DNA of 64,000 nucleotides from NCBI RefSeq assembly GCF_004362825.1, contig NZ_SNXZ01000003.1, forward strand, positions 844,784-908,783, read 5' to 3'. Source of the stretch: Labedaea rhizosphaerae (GTDB lineage Bacteria > Actinomycetota > Actinomycetes > Mycobacteriales > Pseudonocardiaceae). Below the pieces are notes generated by a model, which worked only from the letters and a program-made list of their open reading frames with translations, had not been told where the DNA came from and did not search any database. The translations under genes were made by a program, and so were the position numbers. This document shows positions 1 through 8,683 of the stretch, in pieces (positions within the stretch are counted from its first letter, which is position 1; each line of letters starts with the position of its first letter).

Positions 1-1
1 C

Positions 2-1909
2 GGCCTGCCCGCCGACGAGCAGGGCACGGGTCTGCTCGACGCGCGTGCCGCCGTCGAGGCCGCGCTGACCTCGCCCGGTTCCACCGGCGCGCCGGTCAAC
101 GTGAGTTCGAATATTACGATTTCGAAGGATCAGGTCACGCTGACCGGCGCTCCGGGCAGCACGCAGAGCACCGGCGTCAAGGTCACCAACGTGGGCACCA
201 AGAAGCTCACGGTGGCCACGGGCACCCGGACGTTCGTGCAGCGGTCGACGCACACGCAGAACATCGCGTTCGGGCCGACGGCCACGCCGTTCCCCTACTA
301 CAACGGCACGACGTGGCGGTCGCAGCTGGTGCAGTTCGACGTGCCCGCCAACGCCCAGCGGTTGCTCGCCCGCATGGCGTGGACCGGTGGCGCGTCGAAG
401 GTCGTGCGGCTGACGCTGCTCGCCCCGGACGGCACGTTCGTGGCCAACAGCAGGCCGCAGGGTGGTGCCGCGAGCGCCAACTACGCCAATGTGGACGTTC
501 GCAGCCCGCGGGCCGGTACGTGGACCGCGGTCCTGTACTCCTCGACGGACACGCACGGCTACACCGGCAACATCACCCTCGCGACCGACACGCAGCGGAC
601 CCAGACGGTCGGCACGGTCTCGCCCGCCACGTTCACCCTGAACCCGGGCCAGTCGAAGAACGTCACCGTGAAGCTGCCGACCCCGGCCAGCGGCGGGGAC
701 GCGACGTACTCGACGACCTTCGCCAGCTCCGACGGGCACAAGACGTCGATGTCGGCGGTGATGCGCAGCCTGATCCCGACCGACGGCAACGGCCGGTTCG
801 GCGGCACCATCACCGGCGGCAACGCCCGCGCGGTCTCCCCCGCGCAGACGTTCAGCTACGAGTTCGACGTGCCGAAGGGCAAGAAGGACCTGAGCGTCGC
901 CGTGCAGTTGGCGGACGCGGGCACCGTGGTCGACGGCGTGCTGGTCGACCCCAACGGTGAACTCGCCGACGTGAACAGCAACGTCTTCCTCGGCGACGGC
1001 GGGGACCTGCTCCAGGGCGACACCATCCAGATGACCGACGCGGCGCCGTTGCCGGGTCGCTGGCAGCTGGTGATCGTGGTGCAGAACCCGGTCGCCGGGG
1101 ATGCGCTGGAGCAGCCGTTCACCGGCCGGGTGACATTCGACAAGGCGTCGGTGAAGGCGAACGGGCTGCCGACGTCGGCCAGCACCAAGCTGCCCGCGGG
1201 CAGCACGCTGAAGGTGCCGGTCAAGGTGCGCAACACCGGTGTCGAGCCGATCGCGGTCGGCGTCGACCCGCGCACGAACGACCAGCAGGTGTTGCAGCCC
1301 AACGTGATCCAGGGTCAGACGGAGTTGCCGCTGCCGACCCCGGGTGCCGACGAGCCGATCTACCTGGCACCGCCGGACACCTCGAGCCTGACGGTGGCCA
1401 CCTCGTCGACGTTGCCCGCGCAGGTCGAGCTGCAGAGCTCGGCGGCAGGCATCGACGTCTTGGGTGACCTGAAGGCGGCCCAGAACGGCAGCACGGTGTC
1501 GGTGGCGACGGTCTCGGAGAAGAAGGGTTACATCTCCAAGGGCATCTGGTTCGGCTCGGTGCAGGAGATCGGCCCGTTCGGTCCCGACGGCGCGCCGTCC
1601 GGGCACGTCAGCTACACGCAGTCGATGACCACGGCCGGCTTCGACCCGTCGGTGACCTCGAGCACCGGCGACCCGTTCGACCTGGCCATCGACCCGAACG
1701 GCACCGGCGGCACGCCGACGACCATCAACCCCGGCCAGACGGCGACGATCATGGTGACGATCAAGCCGTCCGGTGCTCGCGGGACGGTCGTGCGCGGGCA
1801 CCTGAACCTGGTGACGGTGCCGGTGCTGCCGACCGGCAACACCGGACTGCCGTTCTACGGCACGGGTGAGGTGATCTCGGCCTTGCCATACGCGTACAAG
1901 GTCGGCTGA
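2..1909 (+). CDS. Subtilisin-like S8 serine peptidase, C-terminal part (5' end outside window)
   Basis: The frame is open from base 2, so the gene starts before the window. The first residues (GLPADEQGTGLLDARAAVEA) match the conserved tail of an S8 catalytic domain, where a GxGLLDA motif follows the active-site Ser region; the catalytic triad itself lies outside the window. About 600 residues follow, rich in Thr, Ser, Gly and Val, with beta-sandwich character: a pre-peptidase C-terminal-like segment and Fn3/NEW3-like repeats with NTGVEPIAV-type strands. The protein is therefore probably a large secreted or wall-associated subtilisin with several C-terminal accessory domains. A GTG at 101 lies inside the frame but is not a credible start because coding continues upstream. 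The gene ends just before a strong hairpin that also faces the next, convergent gene. Confidence 0.85.
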   Translation, partial: GLPADEQGTGLLDARAAVEAALTSPGSTGAPVNVSSNITISKDQVTLTGAPGSTQSTGVKVTNVGTKKLTVATGTRTFVQRSTHTQNIAFGPTATPFPYYNGTTWRSQLVQFDVPANAQRLLARMAWTGGASKVVRLTLLAPDGTFVANSRPQGGAASANYANVDVRSPRAGTWTAVLYSSTDTHGYTGNITLATDTQRTQTVGTVSPATFTLNPGQSKNVTVKLPTPASGGDATYSTTFASSDGHKTSMSAVMRSLIPTDGNGRFGGTITGGNARAVSPAQTFSYEFDVPKGKKDLSVAVQLADAGTVVDGVLVDPNGELADVNSNVFLGDGGDLLQGDTIQMTDAAPLPGRWQLVIVVQNPVAGDALEQPFTGRVTFDKASVKANGLPTSASTKLPAGSTLKVPVKVRNTGVEPIAVGVDPRTNDQQVLQPNVIQGQTELPLPTPGADEPIYLAPPDTSSLTVATSSTLPAQVELQSSAAGIDVLGDLKAAQNGSTVSVATVSEKKGYISKGIWFGSVQEIGPFGPDGAPSGHVSYTQSMTTAGFDPSVTSSTGDPFDLAIDPNGTGGTPTTINPGQTATIMVTIKPSGARGTVVRGHLNLVTVPVLPTGNTGLPFYGTGEVISALPYAYKVG

Positions 1910-1926
1910 TCACCGAGTGAGGGAGA

Positions 1927-1961
1927 GGGCCGTCGGCGTGCATCGCGCGCGCCGACGGCCC
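1927..1961. terminator. Bidirectional hairpin terminator
   Basis: A perfect 12-bp inverted repeat (GGGCCGTCGGCG / CGCCGACGGCCC) with an 11-nt loop lies between the convergent ends of the peptidase gene and the XRE regulator. It is flanked by purine/pyrimidine tracts that lengthen the stem with mismatches. Confidence 0.75.
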
Positions 1962-1979
1962 TTCCCTTTGCGTCGTTTC

Positions 1980-3158
1980 CTAGAACTGGATGCCCGCCCA
2001 TCGCGCGAAGTCGGCCAACGAGTCGGTGGTGCGGCGGTCGGCGGTCGCGATGGCCAGGACCGTCTCGCGTACCGACGGGTGGTGCCGGGTCGAGAACGGC
2101 GCAACCCGGCGGGCGGTGTTCAGCTCCGCCACGCACCGCTCCCGGTCACCGTGCAGCAACCATGCCCGGGCCTGGTCGATGTGGTGGTGACCGAGGCGTT
2201 CGGGTCGGGACTGGTTGGCGAGCCGGACCTCGCTGCCCCGGCGCAGGGCTTCGGCTCCGTCGGCCGCCTCGACCGGCACCGCGCACCAATGCACCGCGAC
2301 GTTCAGCTCGGACGGGTCGATCCCCCGGTACTCGGAGCTGGACGTCCCGCAGGAGCGGGCCTCGGCCACGTGTTCATCGGCAAGAGCCAGGTCCCCACTC
2401 CGGGCGGCGAGGACAGCACTGCGCAAGTGCAGTTGCGTGGAGACGGCGGACCGGCCATCGAGATCGCGGCGGGCCCGCTCCAGGAGCCGCAAGCCGTCGG
2501 CATACCGACCGGCCCGAAGGTGGATCGACGATCGGTGAAAGGCACTGATGGCCTGCCGGATCGGATCACCCATCGCCTGGGCCAAGGCGATGTGCCGTTC
2601 GGATGCGACGGCGGCCAAGTCGGCCTGCCGGAAGCGACCGGCGACCGTGGCCGTGAGGCGGTAAGCGTCGTGCAACGCTGCCTGGGCACGCGCGCCGGCG
2701 GCACCCGTGGCCTCTGCCATGACGTACAGGTGGTGCAGCAGCGCCGCCAGGTCGACCGCCGCCGTGGCGTACGCGGTCGATCCGGTGGCGGTCCCCGCCG
2801 CCCGTTCCAGAGTGCGGTTGATCGCGTCCAATCGGCGGTCGACGAGGTCCAGGGTGATCGGCTCGCCCTCCGGCCGGGGATCGTCCCAGGCGTCCACGGC
2901 TGCACGGAGCACCATCAACTGTCCGTAGTCGGGCTCGTCGACCAACGGCTCGTCGGTGCCGAACAAGGTGTTCGGGTGAACACCCAAGGCTGAAGCGGCC
3001 GCAGCGACGAACGGCGCGCTCGGCGCGACAACACCGCGTTCGACCTGCTTGACCAGCGACACCGAGTAGTGGACGGCCGCCGCGAACTGCACCTGGGTGA
3101 GTCCACGAACTTTCCGCAGACGTGCCAGGCGTGCGCCTACCCGTTCCTCCGTGGCCAT
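1980..3158 (-). CDS. XRE-family regulator with C-terminal TPR-like helices
   Basis: A 392-residue protein. Residues about 8-65 form an XRE/Cro HTH (LARLRKVRGLTQVQFAAAV, then SLVKQVERG as recognition helix region). The rest is Ala/Leu/Arg-rich helical repeats of the TPR-like type common in actinomycete XRE regulators. The chosen ATG at 3156-3158 opens with MATEERVG, placing the HTH at the N-terminus; an upstream extension of 37 residues reads through the shared promoter and looks non-coding. It is divergent from the CxxC protein at 3229, with about 70 bp between starts, which suggests a shared control region. XRE/TPR proteins in actinomycetes often act with a small partner gene. Ligand and targets are unknown. 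Confidence 0.85.
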   Translation of the reverse strand: MATEERVGARLARLRKVRGLTQVQFAAAVHYSVSLVKQVERGVVAPSAPFVAAAASALGVHPNTLFGTDEPLVDEPDYGQLMVLRAAVDAWDDPRPEGEPITLDLVDRRLDAINRTLERAAGTATGSTAYATAAVDLAALLHHLYVMAEATGAAGARAQAALHDAYRLTATVAGRFRQADLAAVASERHIALAQAMGDPIRQAISAFHRSSIHLRAGRYADGLRLLERARRDLDGRSAVSTQLHLRSAVLAARSGDLALADEHVAEARSCGTSSSEYRGIDPSELNVAVHWCAVPVEAADGAEALRRGSEVRLANQSRPERLGHHHIDQARAWLLHGDRERCVAELNTARRVAPFSTRHHPSVRETVLAIATADRRTTDSLADFARWAGIQF

Positions 3159-3228
3159 AGCCCGAGGGTAACCCCGATTGTCCTTTCGTTGTCCGTTCGC
3201 CGCTGCTGCGGACCGTAGCTTCCGACGC

Positions 3229-3888
3229 ATGCACTTGATCTCCTCCGAGGCTCGCGCACAACACACCAACGGTGGCGAGCACCTCGTTCGCGGTCCGCTC
3301 GGTCCGGTGCCCTATGTCGCCCGATGGAGTGGCGAAAATGTCCTCGAGGCACCTCTTGTCGAGACACGACAAGGCATCGCCTACCGCGATGAGTCCTCAG
3401 TGGACCGCGACGGCCACGGACTGCTGTGGTCGCGGGTCACCTCGCGCCCCGGCGCCGGCGAACCGCTCTACCGCCAAATGCACCCACTGCGCCAACGCCG
3501 CGCCATGCGACGCCTGCTCTGCCAAGTCTGCGCCGGACCCGCCGACCACAACCAGCACGGCACCCTCTGGCTCATCCACGAGCAACCCCACCCCTGGCCC
3601 GGCTGGCCCGAACGCGCCCAGACCACCCACCCGCCACTGTGCTTGCGTTGCGCCCGCATCTCCGTCAAGGCCTGCCCCTCACTGCGACCGGCCCACGTCG
3701 TCCTCCGCGCACACTCCTTCGTCAGCGGCGCCTGGGGCGGGCTCTACCGCACCGGCTGGCCCAACCCACACCCATTCCTCACGGGCGCCCACACCCTGCA
3801 GTTCGGCGATCCCCGCATCCGGTGGCTGCAAGCCGACCAACTCACCCGCGAACTCGTCGGCTGCACCATCATCGGCCCGGAGGGCTGA
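3229..3888 (+). CDS. Conserved actinobacterial CxxC protein (possible zinc ribbon), partner of HTH gene
   Basis: Function not recognised. The protein has a conserved central block RQRRAMRRLLCQVCAGPA followed 30-40 residues later by a second cysteine pair in CLRCARIS, so four cysteines could bind one zinc. A paralogue with the same block and cysteine layout lies at 46837-47439 inside the mobile element, again next to an HTH gene. The start is uncertain: ATG 3229 gives 219 residues; an in-frame GTG at 3307 would give an N-terminus closer to that of the paralogue. It is divergent from the XRE/TPR regulator, suggesting joint regulation. The two genes probably form a functional pair, but the role is inference. 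Confidence 0.75.
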   Translation: MHLISSEARAQHTNGGEHLVRGPLGPVPYVARWSGENVLEAPLVETRQGIAYRDESSVDRDGHGLLWSRVTSRPGAGEPLYRQMHPLRQRRAMRRLLCQVCAGPADHNQHGTLWLIHEQPHPWPGWPERAQTTHPPLCLRCARISVKACPSLRPAHVVLRAHSFVSGAWGGLYRTGWPNPHPFLTGAHTLQFGDPRIRWLQADQLTRELVGCTIIGPEG

Positions 3889-3914
3889 GCGTGCCCGGTC
3901 CCACGGCGCGCCGA

Positions 3915-3946
3915 GAGGCCGGGCCGCGGTGCAGCGGTCCGGCCTC
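3915..3946. terminator. Hairpin between convergent genes
   Basis: A 13-bp stem with one G-T wobble (GAGGCCGGGCCGC / GCGGTCCGGCCTC) and a 6-nt loop sits between the ends of the CxxC gene (plus) and the S1 protease gene (minus). Confidence 0.65.
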
Positions 3947-3962
3947 ATCGAACCCGGGCCGG

Positions 3963-5696
3963 TCAGAGGGTCAGGGACCAGCCGTTCAGGGTGCCCGTGT
4001 CGCCCGCGCCCCAGTCGGCGATGCGCAGCTTCCACGTTCCCTGCGCCTGAGCCGAAACCCCTTGCACCGCAAAGGTCTTCGTACCGGACCAAGCCGTGCA
4101 GGTCGAGCCGCCCGAAGACTTCAGCGGGTACCACCAGCCCGATGGCGACACCAGCTGGACGTCCAGGTCCTCCGCGCACGTGTGCTGGATCGACGCCGTC
4201 ACCGTGACCGTGCTCGCGGCCGGCCCGCTGAGCGTCACCGACACCGGGCTCGTCACGGTCTTGTAGTCGGCGATCGCGTAGTGGGCGTTGCTGGTGAACG
4301 TGCGCCCGGTGCTGCCCGGCTGGGTCCGGGCGGTCACCGGAGTGCTTGCCGCGGAACGGTTCCCGGCCGCGTCGCGGGCCTTGACCGTGAACGAGTAGGC
4401 CGTGTCCGGCGTCAATCCCGTGACCGTGGTCGACGTCCCGGTCACCGCGCCGCCCGGGCTCACCTCATAGCCGGTCACGCCGACGTCGTCGGTCGACGCG
4501 TCCCAGCTCAGCGACACGCTGCTCGAGGTGGTCGCGGTGACCCGCACGTTCGCGGGCGCGCTCGGCGGGGTGGTGTCGGTTGAGCCGCCACCACCAGTCA
4601 CCAGCGTCAGGTTCCACTTGGTCAAGGCCTCGATCACCGGCTGGAACAGGGACATGTCGCCGTCGCTGGGATTGTCCACGCACTGCGACGGGCCGCCGTC
4701 GTGCAGGCCGGTGGCCTTGTCGCCGAGCAGCCAGCCCCCACCCGAGTCGCCGCCGAGCGAGCACGCCGTGGTCCACGTCAGGTCCTCGATCACGAGCCCG
4801 CCGCCGTAGTCGACCGCGCGGTGGGTGTACTTCACTTCACCGCACTGCCAGTGCGAGGTGTTGCCCGAGTGGCACACCGTGTCGCCGACCATGGCCTCCT
4901 CGGCGCCGCTGACGGTCACGGCGGGCTGGCCCCACGTGTTGACCGAGGGCGACAACGTCCAGCCAGGCTCGGTCGCCGCGACCACGCCCATGTCGCCTTC
5001 GCTGCCGTTGACGCTGTGCGAACCGCCCACATTGGACGTCCCGATGCGGTTTTGCTGGCCCGACGCACCATAAGCAGGCTGGTTGACGTCGTTGGTGCAG
5101 TGCCCCGCGGTCAGGAACTGCTTGGCCCCGCTGGCATCGGTGACCGGGAAGCCGACCGAGCAGTTGCTCTCGCCGCCCGGCCACCACGGGTTGCCGGTGC
5201 TGATCGTGCCGGACTGCTGGTGCGGCATCGACTTCGTGTGCACCACGCGCACCCCCAGCGCGGTCGCCTTGGCCTCGAAGTCCGCGGTCGCCTTGGTGGC
5301 ACGCGCGTCGTCGACCGACACGGTCACCTCGTTGGCGCGCACGTCGGTGCCCCAGCCGAAGACGCCGGGCACGCCGTGGCCGACCAGGGCTCGCACCTGC
5401 TGGGTGGTCTTCTCGAGCTGCTGCCTGCTGTGCCGCACCACGACCGGCACCGCGCCGGCCGCTTCCGCCTGGCGCGCCGCCGAAGCCGTGGTGACGGCCA
5501 CGGTCAGCCGTCGGGTCTTCGCGTCGAACCACTCGCCCGCGAGCTGGTCCTTCAGACCGGCCGGCAAGGACGCGGCGAGGCCGTGAGCTTGTTGTTGGCT
5601 CGCCGCGAGATCAGGGACCGGGGTGGCGTCCGCCGTGGGCACGAACACGATCGCGGCGAGCAGGGCGAGCCCGCTCGCCGCCGCGAATTGTCGCAT
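3963..5696 (-). CDS. Secreted S1 (trypsin-like/streptogrisin-type) protease with Fn3 and P domain
   Basis: A 577-residue exported protease. Residues 1-24 are a signal peptide ending at an ATA-like site. Residues about 25-165 are a propeptide of the alpha-lytic/streptogrisin kind. The catalytic domain (about 165-365) has the full triad: His199 in LTAGHC, Asp235 in EGDMGVV, Ser318 in GGDSGGGW, plus Cys pairs typical of the family. A Gly/Thr linker leads to a fibronectin type III domain (about 378-460), then a proprotein-convertase P-type jelly roll (about 470-577, with motif HTCAEDLDVQLVSPSG). The start ATG is followed by a good signal sequence. A palindrome TTAACAGTTAA lies about 60 bp upstream and recurs before the adjacent XRE regulator gene, so local repression or activation by that regulator is likely. 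Confidence 0.92.
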   Translation of the reverse strand: MRQFAAASGLALLAAIVFVPTADATPVPDLAASQQQAHGLAASLPAGLKDQLAGEWFDAKTRRLTVAVTTASAARQAEAAGAVPVVVRHSRQQLEKTTQQVRALVGHGVPGVFGWGTDVRANEVTVSVDDARATKATADFEAKATALGVRVVHTKSMPHQQSGTISTGNPWWPGGESNCSVGFPVTDASGAKQFLTAGHCTNDVNQPAYGASGQQNRIGTSNVGGSHSVNGSEGDMGVVAATEPGWTLSPSVNTWGQPAVTVSGAEEAMVGDTVCHSGNTSHWQCGEVKYTHRAVDYGGGLVIEDLTWTTACSLGGDSGGGWLLGDKATGLHDGGPSQCVDNPSDGDMSLFQPVIEALTKWNLTLVTGGGGSTDTTPPSAPANVRVTATTSSSVSLSWDASTDDVGVTGYEVSPGGAVTGTSTTVTGLTPDTAYSFTVKARDAAGNRSAASTPVTARTQPGSTGRTFTSNAHYAIADYKTVTSPVSVTLSGPAASTVTVTASIQHTCAEDLDVQLVSPSGWWYPLKSSGGSTCTAWSGTKTFAVQGVSAQAQGTWKLRIADWGAGDTGTLNGWSLTL

Positions 5697-5754
5697 TGGT
5701 GGTCTCCCTTCGATTTCGTTCGAAGATAAGACCGAAACGGCCGATCACGACCAT

Positions 5755-5765
5755 TTAACAGTTAA
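5755..5765. promoter_or_regulatory. Putative operator TTAACAGTTAA upstream of protease gene
   Basis: A perfect palindrome (5-bp arms, 1-nt centre) lies about 60 bp before the protease ATG and overlaps the TAA stop of the XRE gene. The same 12-bp word, including an extra flanking T, recurs in inverted orientation at 6681-6692 before the XRE gene itself. Confidence 0.55.
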
Positions 5766-6637
5766 GATCCCCACACCCACCGGAAACCGTAGCAACCCGG
5801 ACCGAAGTCCAGGGCGACACCGTGGACAGACGGGCCAACCCGAACGGGCAGAACGTCTTCCGCGCTGGTGTAGCGCTCACAGGAAACGGGCAGCTCCCCC
5901 TGGAAACACACCTCGAGCGCATACTCCCGCACTGGAAACCGGAATTTCCGCTCGTAGTTCGTGGCCAGCGGATACGGCTCGCGATTCTCGATCACGTGCT
6001 CGGTGATCACCGTCTCGCCCCGGAACAACGGCCGGTCGAACACCAGCTCGGCGACCAGCAGACCGTCGCCCTCGCGCCCGACCACCCGGCCCAGCCTGCA
6101 GTTGCGCAGCGGCCGGACCCGCGGCAACGGCCGGTCGTGCTCGTCGATGTGCAGGATGACCACCCAGCGATCCGGACCGTCCGCCTCCGCACGCAACACC
6201 TGGCGCGAGACGAAGGAGACTTCTCCCCGCTCGGCGCCGACGGTCACGATGTCGTGCTGGCTGATCCGCGCGAGGCGCTCGTCCCAGCGGGTGTCCACCC
6301 CGCGCACCACGTCATCCACAGTGGACCGGACGGGCCAATACGTTGCCAGCTCACGGTGTTCGCGCAGCCGCGCCCGGCCCCGAGCCTTAGGTGGTGGCAG
6401 CAGGGCGGCGAGCGAGCCGGTCGGCACCTGCAGCACGTCTTCCAAGTGCCGCAACGCGATCAGCGACTCGCGCCGCTCCGGGCGGCTGCGCCCGGACTGC
6501 CAGTAGCTGAGCGTCGCCATGCTGACGCTGACCCCGCGCTCGCCGAGCCGGGAGCGGATCCGGTCGAGCCCGAGCCCCCGCGCGTGGATGGCCGCACGCA
6601 GGGCCTGGGCGAACGTCGGGTGCGCTTCGGCGCTCAT
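5762..6637 (-). CDS. XRE-family regulator, probably controlling the adjacent protease and itself
   Basis: A 291-residue protein with an N-terminal HTH (about 8-70; FAQALRAAIHARGLGLDRIR, then MATLSYWQSGRSRPERRES as the recognition and following helix) and a roughly 200-residue C-terminal domain of beta-rich character (ETVITEHVIENREPYPL) that I do not recognise and that may sense a ligand. The start ATG 6635-6637 (MSAEAHP) is preferred over a TTG 21 nt upstream. It is the gene immediately upstream of the S1 protease on the same strand, separated by 65 bp. Identical palindromes TTAACNGTTAA lie in front of both genes, which is what autoregulation plus control of the protease would look like. That link is inference from the shared motif. 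Confidence 0.8.
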   Translation of the reverse strand: MSAEAHPTFAQALRAAIHARGLGLDRIRSRLGERGVSVSMATLSYWQSGRSRPERRESLIALRHLEDVLQVPTGSLAALLPPPKARGRARLREHRELATYWPVRSTVDDVVRGVDTRWDERLARISQHDIVTVGAERGEVSFVSRQVLRAEADGPDRWVVILHIDEHDRPLPRVRPLRNCRLGRVVGREGDGLLVAELVFDRPLFRGETVITEHVIENREPYPLATNYERKFRFPVREYALEVCFQGELPVSCERYTSAEDVLPVRVGPSVHGVALDFGPGCYGFRWVWGS

Positions 6638-6680
6638 CCTCACACGGTAATCGGCCAATCCGCCGAAAAGGAACGACCTG

Positions 6681-6691
6681 TTAACTGTTAA
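6681..6691. promoter_or_regulatory. Putative operator TTAACTGTTAA upstream of XRE gene
   Basis: The second copy of the palindrome, centred about 49 bp before the XRE start and overlapping the stop codon of the upstream membrane phosphatase gene. Confidence 0.5.
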
Positions 6692-8462
6692 AGCGCACGG
6701 TGAACGCGACCATGAGGTGGTCCGACGCGGTCGTCCTGGGCGCCACGATGTCGGACGTCGCCAGTTCCCGGGTTACGAAGACGTTGTCGATCTGCTGCTT
6801 CGGCGCCTCGGCGGGTGACGTCGGGAAGGGCCGCACCTGGGCCAGGCCATCGGTGAACTGCTTCATCGCGACCATGCGCGGGTCGCCGGGCTCGAGGTTG
6901 AAGTCGCCGGTGACGACGACCGGCAGCTTCTGCTCGGCGATCAGCGCGGCCAGCTGGTTGGGCTCGGCCGCCGGGATGCCGTCCGAACCGGGCTGGAAGT
7001 GCGTCGTGACGTCGACGATCGGGCCCTGCGGCGTGTCGACGGTCGCGCGCAGGATGCCGGTCTGGGGTGCGATGTCCTTCTCGGTCATCGGCGTCGCGAC
7101 GACGTCACGCAACGGCAGCCGCGACAGGATCGCCAGTCCCCACAACGGGTCCTTGGCCGGGAAGTAGTGGATCGCCATGCCGAGCCGGTCGGCGATCAGG
7201 CGCAGCGCGTCGTGGCCGCCGGTGATCATCATGCCGCGGTCGACCTCTTGCAGGTTCACGATGTCGGGGTGCTGGGCGGCGATCTGGTCGGCGATCACGT
7301 CGGGGTCGAAGCGGCCGAGCGCGGAGATGCCCGAGCGGATGTTGTAGTGCACGATCCGCAGCTGTGGCCCGGCTTGGGCGGGCGTCACGGGCACCGGGGT
7401 CTGGACCACCGCCGCCACCACGCCGGCCGCGGCGACCACGACGCAGCCGAGGGCGACCTCGCGCTTGGGCATCGTGGCGCGACCCCGGCCTTGCGCGGCG
7501 ACGAGCACCGCGGTCACGAGGGTGAAGGCGGGCAGGTACACGCGGCCGAAGGAGTCGAAGGACGTGTTGTAGCCGGCGACCAGCAGGAAGAACACGAACA
7601 CGCCCGCGAACCCGGCCAGCCCGCTCCGCTTGCCGTTCGGGGTTGCCGCTGCGGCGAGGGTGGCGGTCAGGGTGAGCGCGACGAGCGCCTGCCCGGCGAG
7701 CGCCCACACGGGCAGCGTGTTGTCGGCAGCGCGCGGGAGGTCCGCGAGCGCGGTGCCGACGACCAGCCCGACGGGCGCGACGAACCGAGGCAGCCGGATC
7801 ACGGCTCCTGCGGCCGCCGCGACGGCGATCAGCGCTCCCGGCCACCAGTCCGTGCCGGCGGCGGCCCACGCCCGGCCCACGTTCGTGACGACCTGGGTAC
7901 CCAGCAGCACCGCGGGTCCGAGCGCGAACCACAACGCTCCACCGCCTTGGCCTTCCGCGGCGAATGCCGTGCCGTACAAGGCGACCGCCGCAACTGCGAG
8001 CAGCACGAGCCACGGCACCACGCCGGTGAGCCACATGAGGTCGACGGATTCGGCGGCCAGGCCGAGGACGACGGTCAGCGCCAGGGCGACGCCGAACCCG
8101 GTGGCGACGTGTTCGCCGGGCCAGCCGCGGGTCGCTGCCGAGACGAGCCAGCAGAAGCCGGCCAGCACGGCGATGCAGGAGGCGTAGAGCTGGACCTGGC
8201 CGGTGGCCTGGGTCTGCAGCACGATCCGGGCGACGACCTCGACGCCGATGGCGGCGACGGGCACCGCGCGGCTCCTCGCGAGCGCGGCCATGAGCACCGG
8301 CGGGACCACCCAGGCGAGCGCGAAGAGGACGAAGACCCAGTCGGGAGTGCTGCCCGCGGACCCGAAGATCGTGGTCATGGTGGGCAGCCATCCGCGGATG
8401 GTGTCGATCAGCAGGAACCCGCCGAACGCGACCGCGAGCACCGTCGCACGATCAGACCGCAT
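6681..8462 (-). CDS. Membrane-anchored endonuclease/exonuclease/phosphatase (EEP) family protein
   Basis: About 593 residues. The N-terminal two thirds (to about residue 355) hold ten or more hydrophobic helices. The C-terminal 230 residues are an EEP domain: RIVHYNIRSG at the start, NLQEVDRG (metal-binding Glu), THFQPGSDG, VVTGDFNLEPGDPR (GDFN) and a terminal SDHLMVAF motif (Asp-His). All key EEP residues are present, so a hydrolase acting on a phosphodiester or phospholipid at the membrane outer face is likely. The start is uncertain: ATG 8462 (used) or GTG 8486. The terminal TAA overlaps the putative operator of the following XRE gene. No direct functional link to neighbours is visible. 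Confidence 0.85.
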   Translation of the reverse strand: MRSDRATVLAVAFGGFLLIDTIRGWLPTMTTIFGSAGSTPDWVFVLFALAWVVPPVLMAALARSRAVPVAAIGVEVVARIVLQTQATGQVQLYASCIAVLAGFCWLVSAATRGWPGEHVATGFGVALALTVVLGLAAESVDLMWLTGVVPWLVLLAVAAVALYGTAFAAEGQGGGALWFALGPAVLLGTQVVTNVGRAWAAAGTDWWPGALIAVAAAAGAVIRLPRFVAPVGLVVGTALADLPRAADNTLPVWALAGQALVALTLTATLAAAATPNGKRSGLAGFAGVFVFFLLVAGYNTSFDSFGRVYLPAFTLVTAVLVAAQGRGRATMPKREVALGCVVVAAAGVVAAVVQTPVPVTPAQAGPQLRIVHYNIRSGISALGRFDPDVIADQIAAQHPDIVNLQEVDRGMMITGGHDALRLIADRLGMAIHYFPAKDPLWGLAILSRLPLRDVVATPMTEKDIAPQTGILRATVDTPQGPIVDVTTHFQPGSDGIPAAEPNQLAALIAEQKLPVVVTGDFNLEPGDPRMVAMKQFTDGLAQVRPFPTSPAEAPKQQIDNVFVTRELATSDIVAPRTTASDHLMVAFTVRFNS

Positions 8463-8649
8463 CCGTGAACTATGAAACAGATTCACGTTCAGGGCAAGAC
8501 TACGAACGGCGGCTGGTCCGGACCGAGTTCCGCAGGACGTTCTACCGACTTTCGCGAAGCCTCGCGTAGGCCAAGCCCCACCCTCCCGGGGGCACCCCTA
8601 ATGCCACTCTATCGGGTTTGAGCTGGGAAAACAGCGAGCGGCTGGGATC

Positions 8650-8676
8650 TGTGGACAACTCGATGCCTGTGGAAAA
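8650..8676. other. Two DnaA-box-like words in an intergenic gap
   Basis: TGTGGACAA (8650-8658) is the reverse complement of the classic TTGTCCACA box; TGTGGAAAA (8668-8676) is a near match. They lie 18 bp apart just past the stop of the TetR gene. There are no dnaA or dnaN genes nearby, so this is not read as an origin. Confidence 0.3.
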
Positions 8677-8683
8677 CCCCGCC

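Noticed and set aside
101-1909. A complete gene starting at GTG 101
   Set aside because: Coding with S8 family similarity continues upstream to the window edge.
8650-8676. Replication origin
   Set aside because: Two boxes only, and no dnaA, dnaN, recF or gyr genes nearby.
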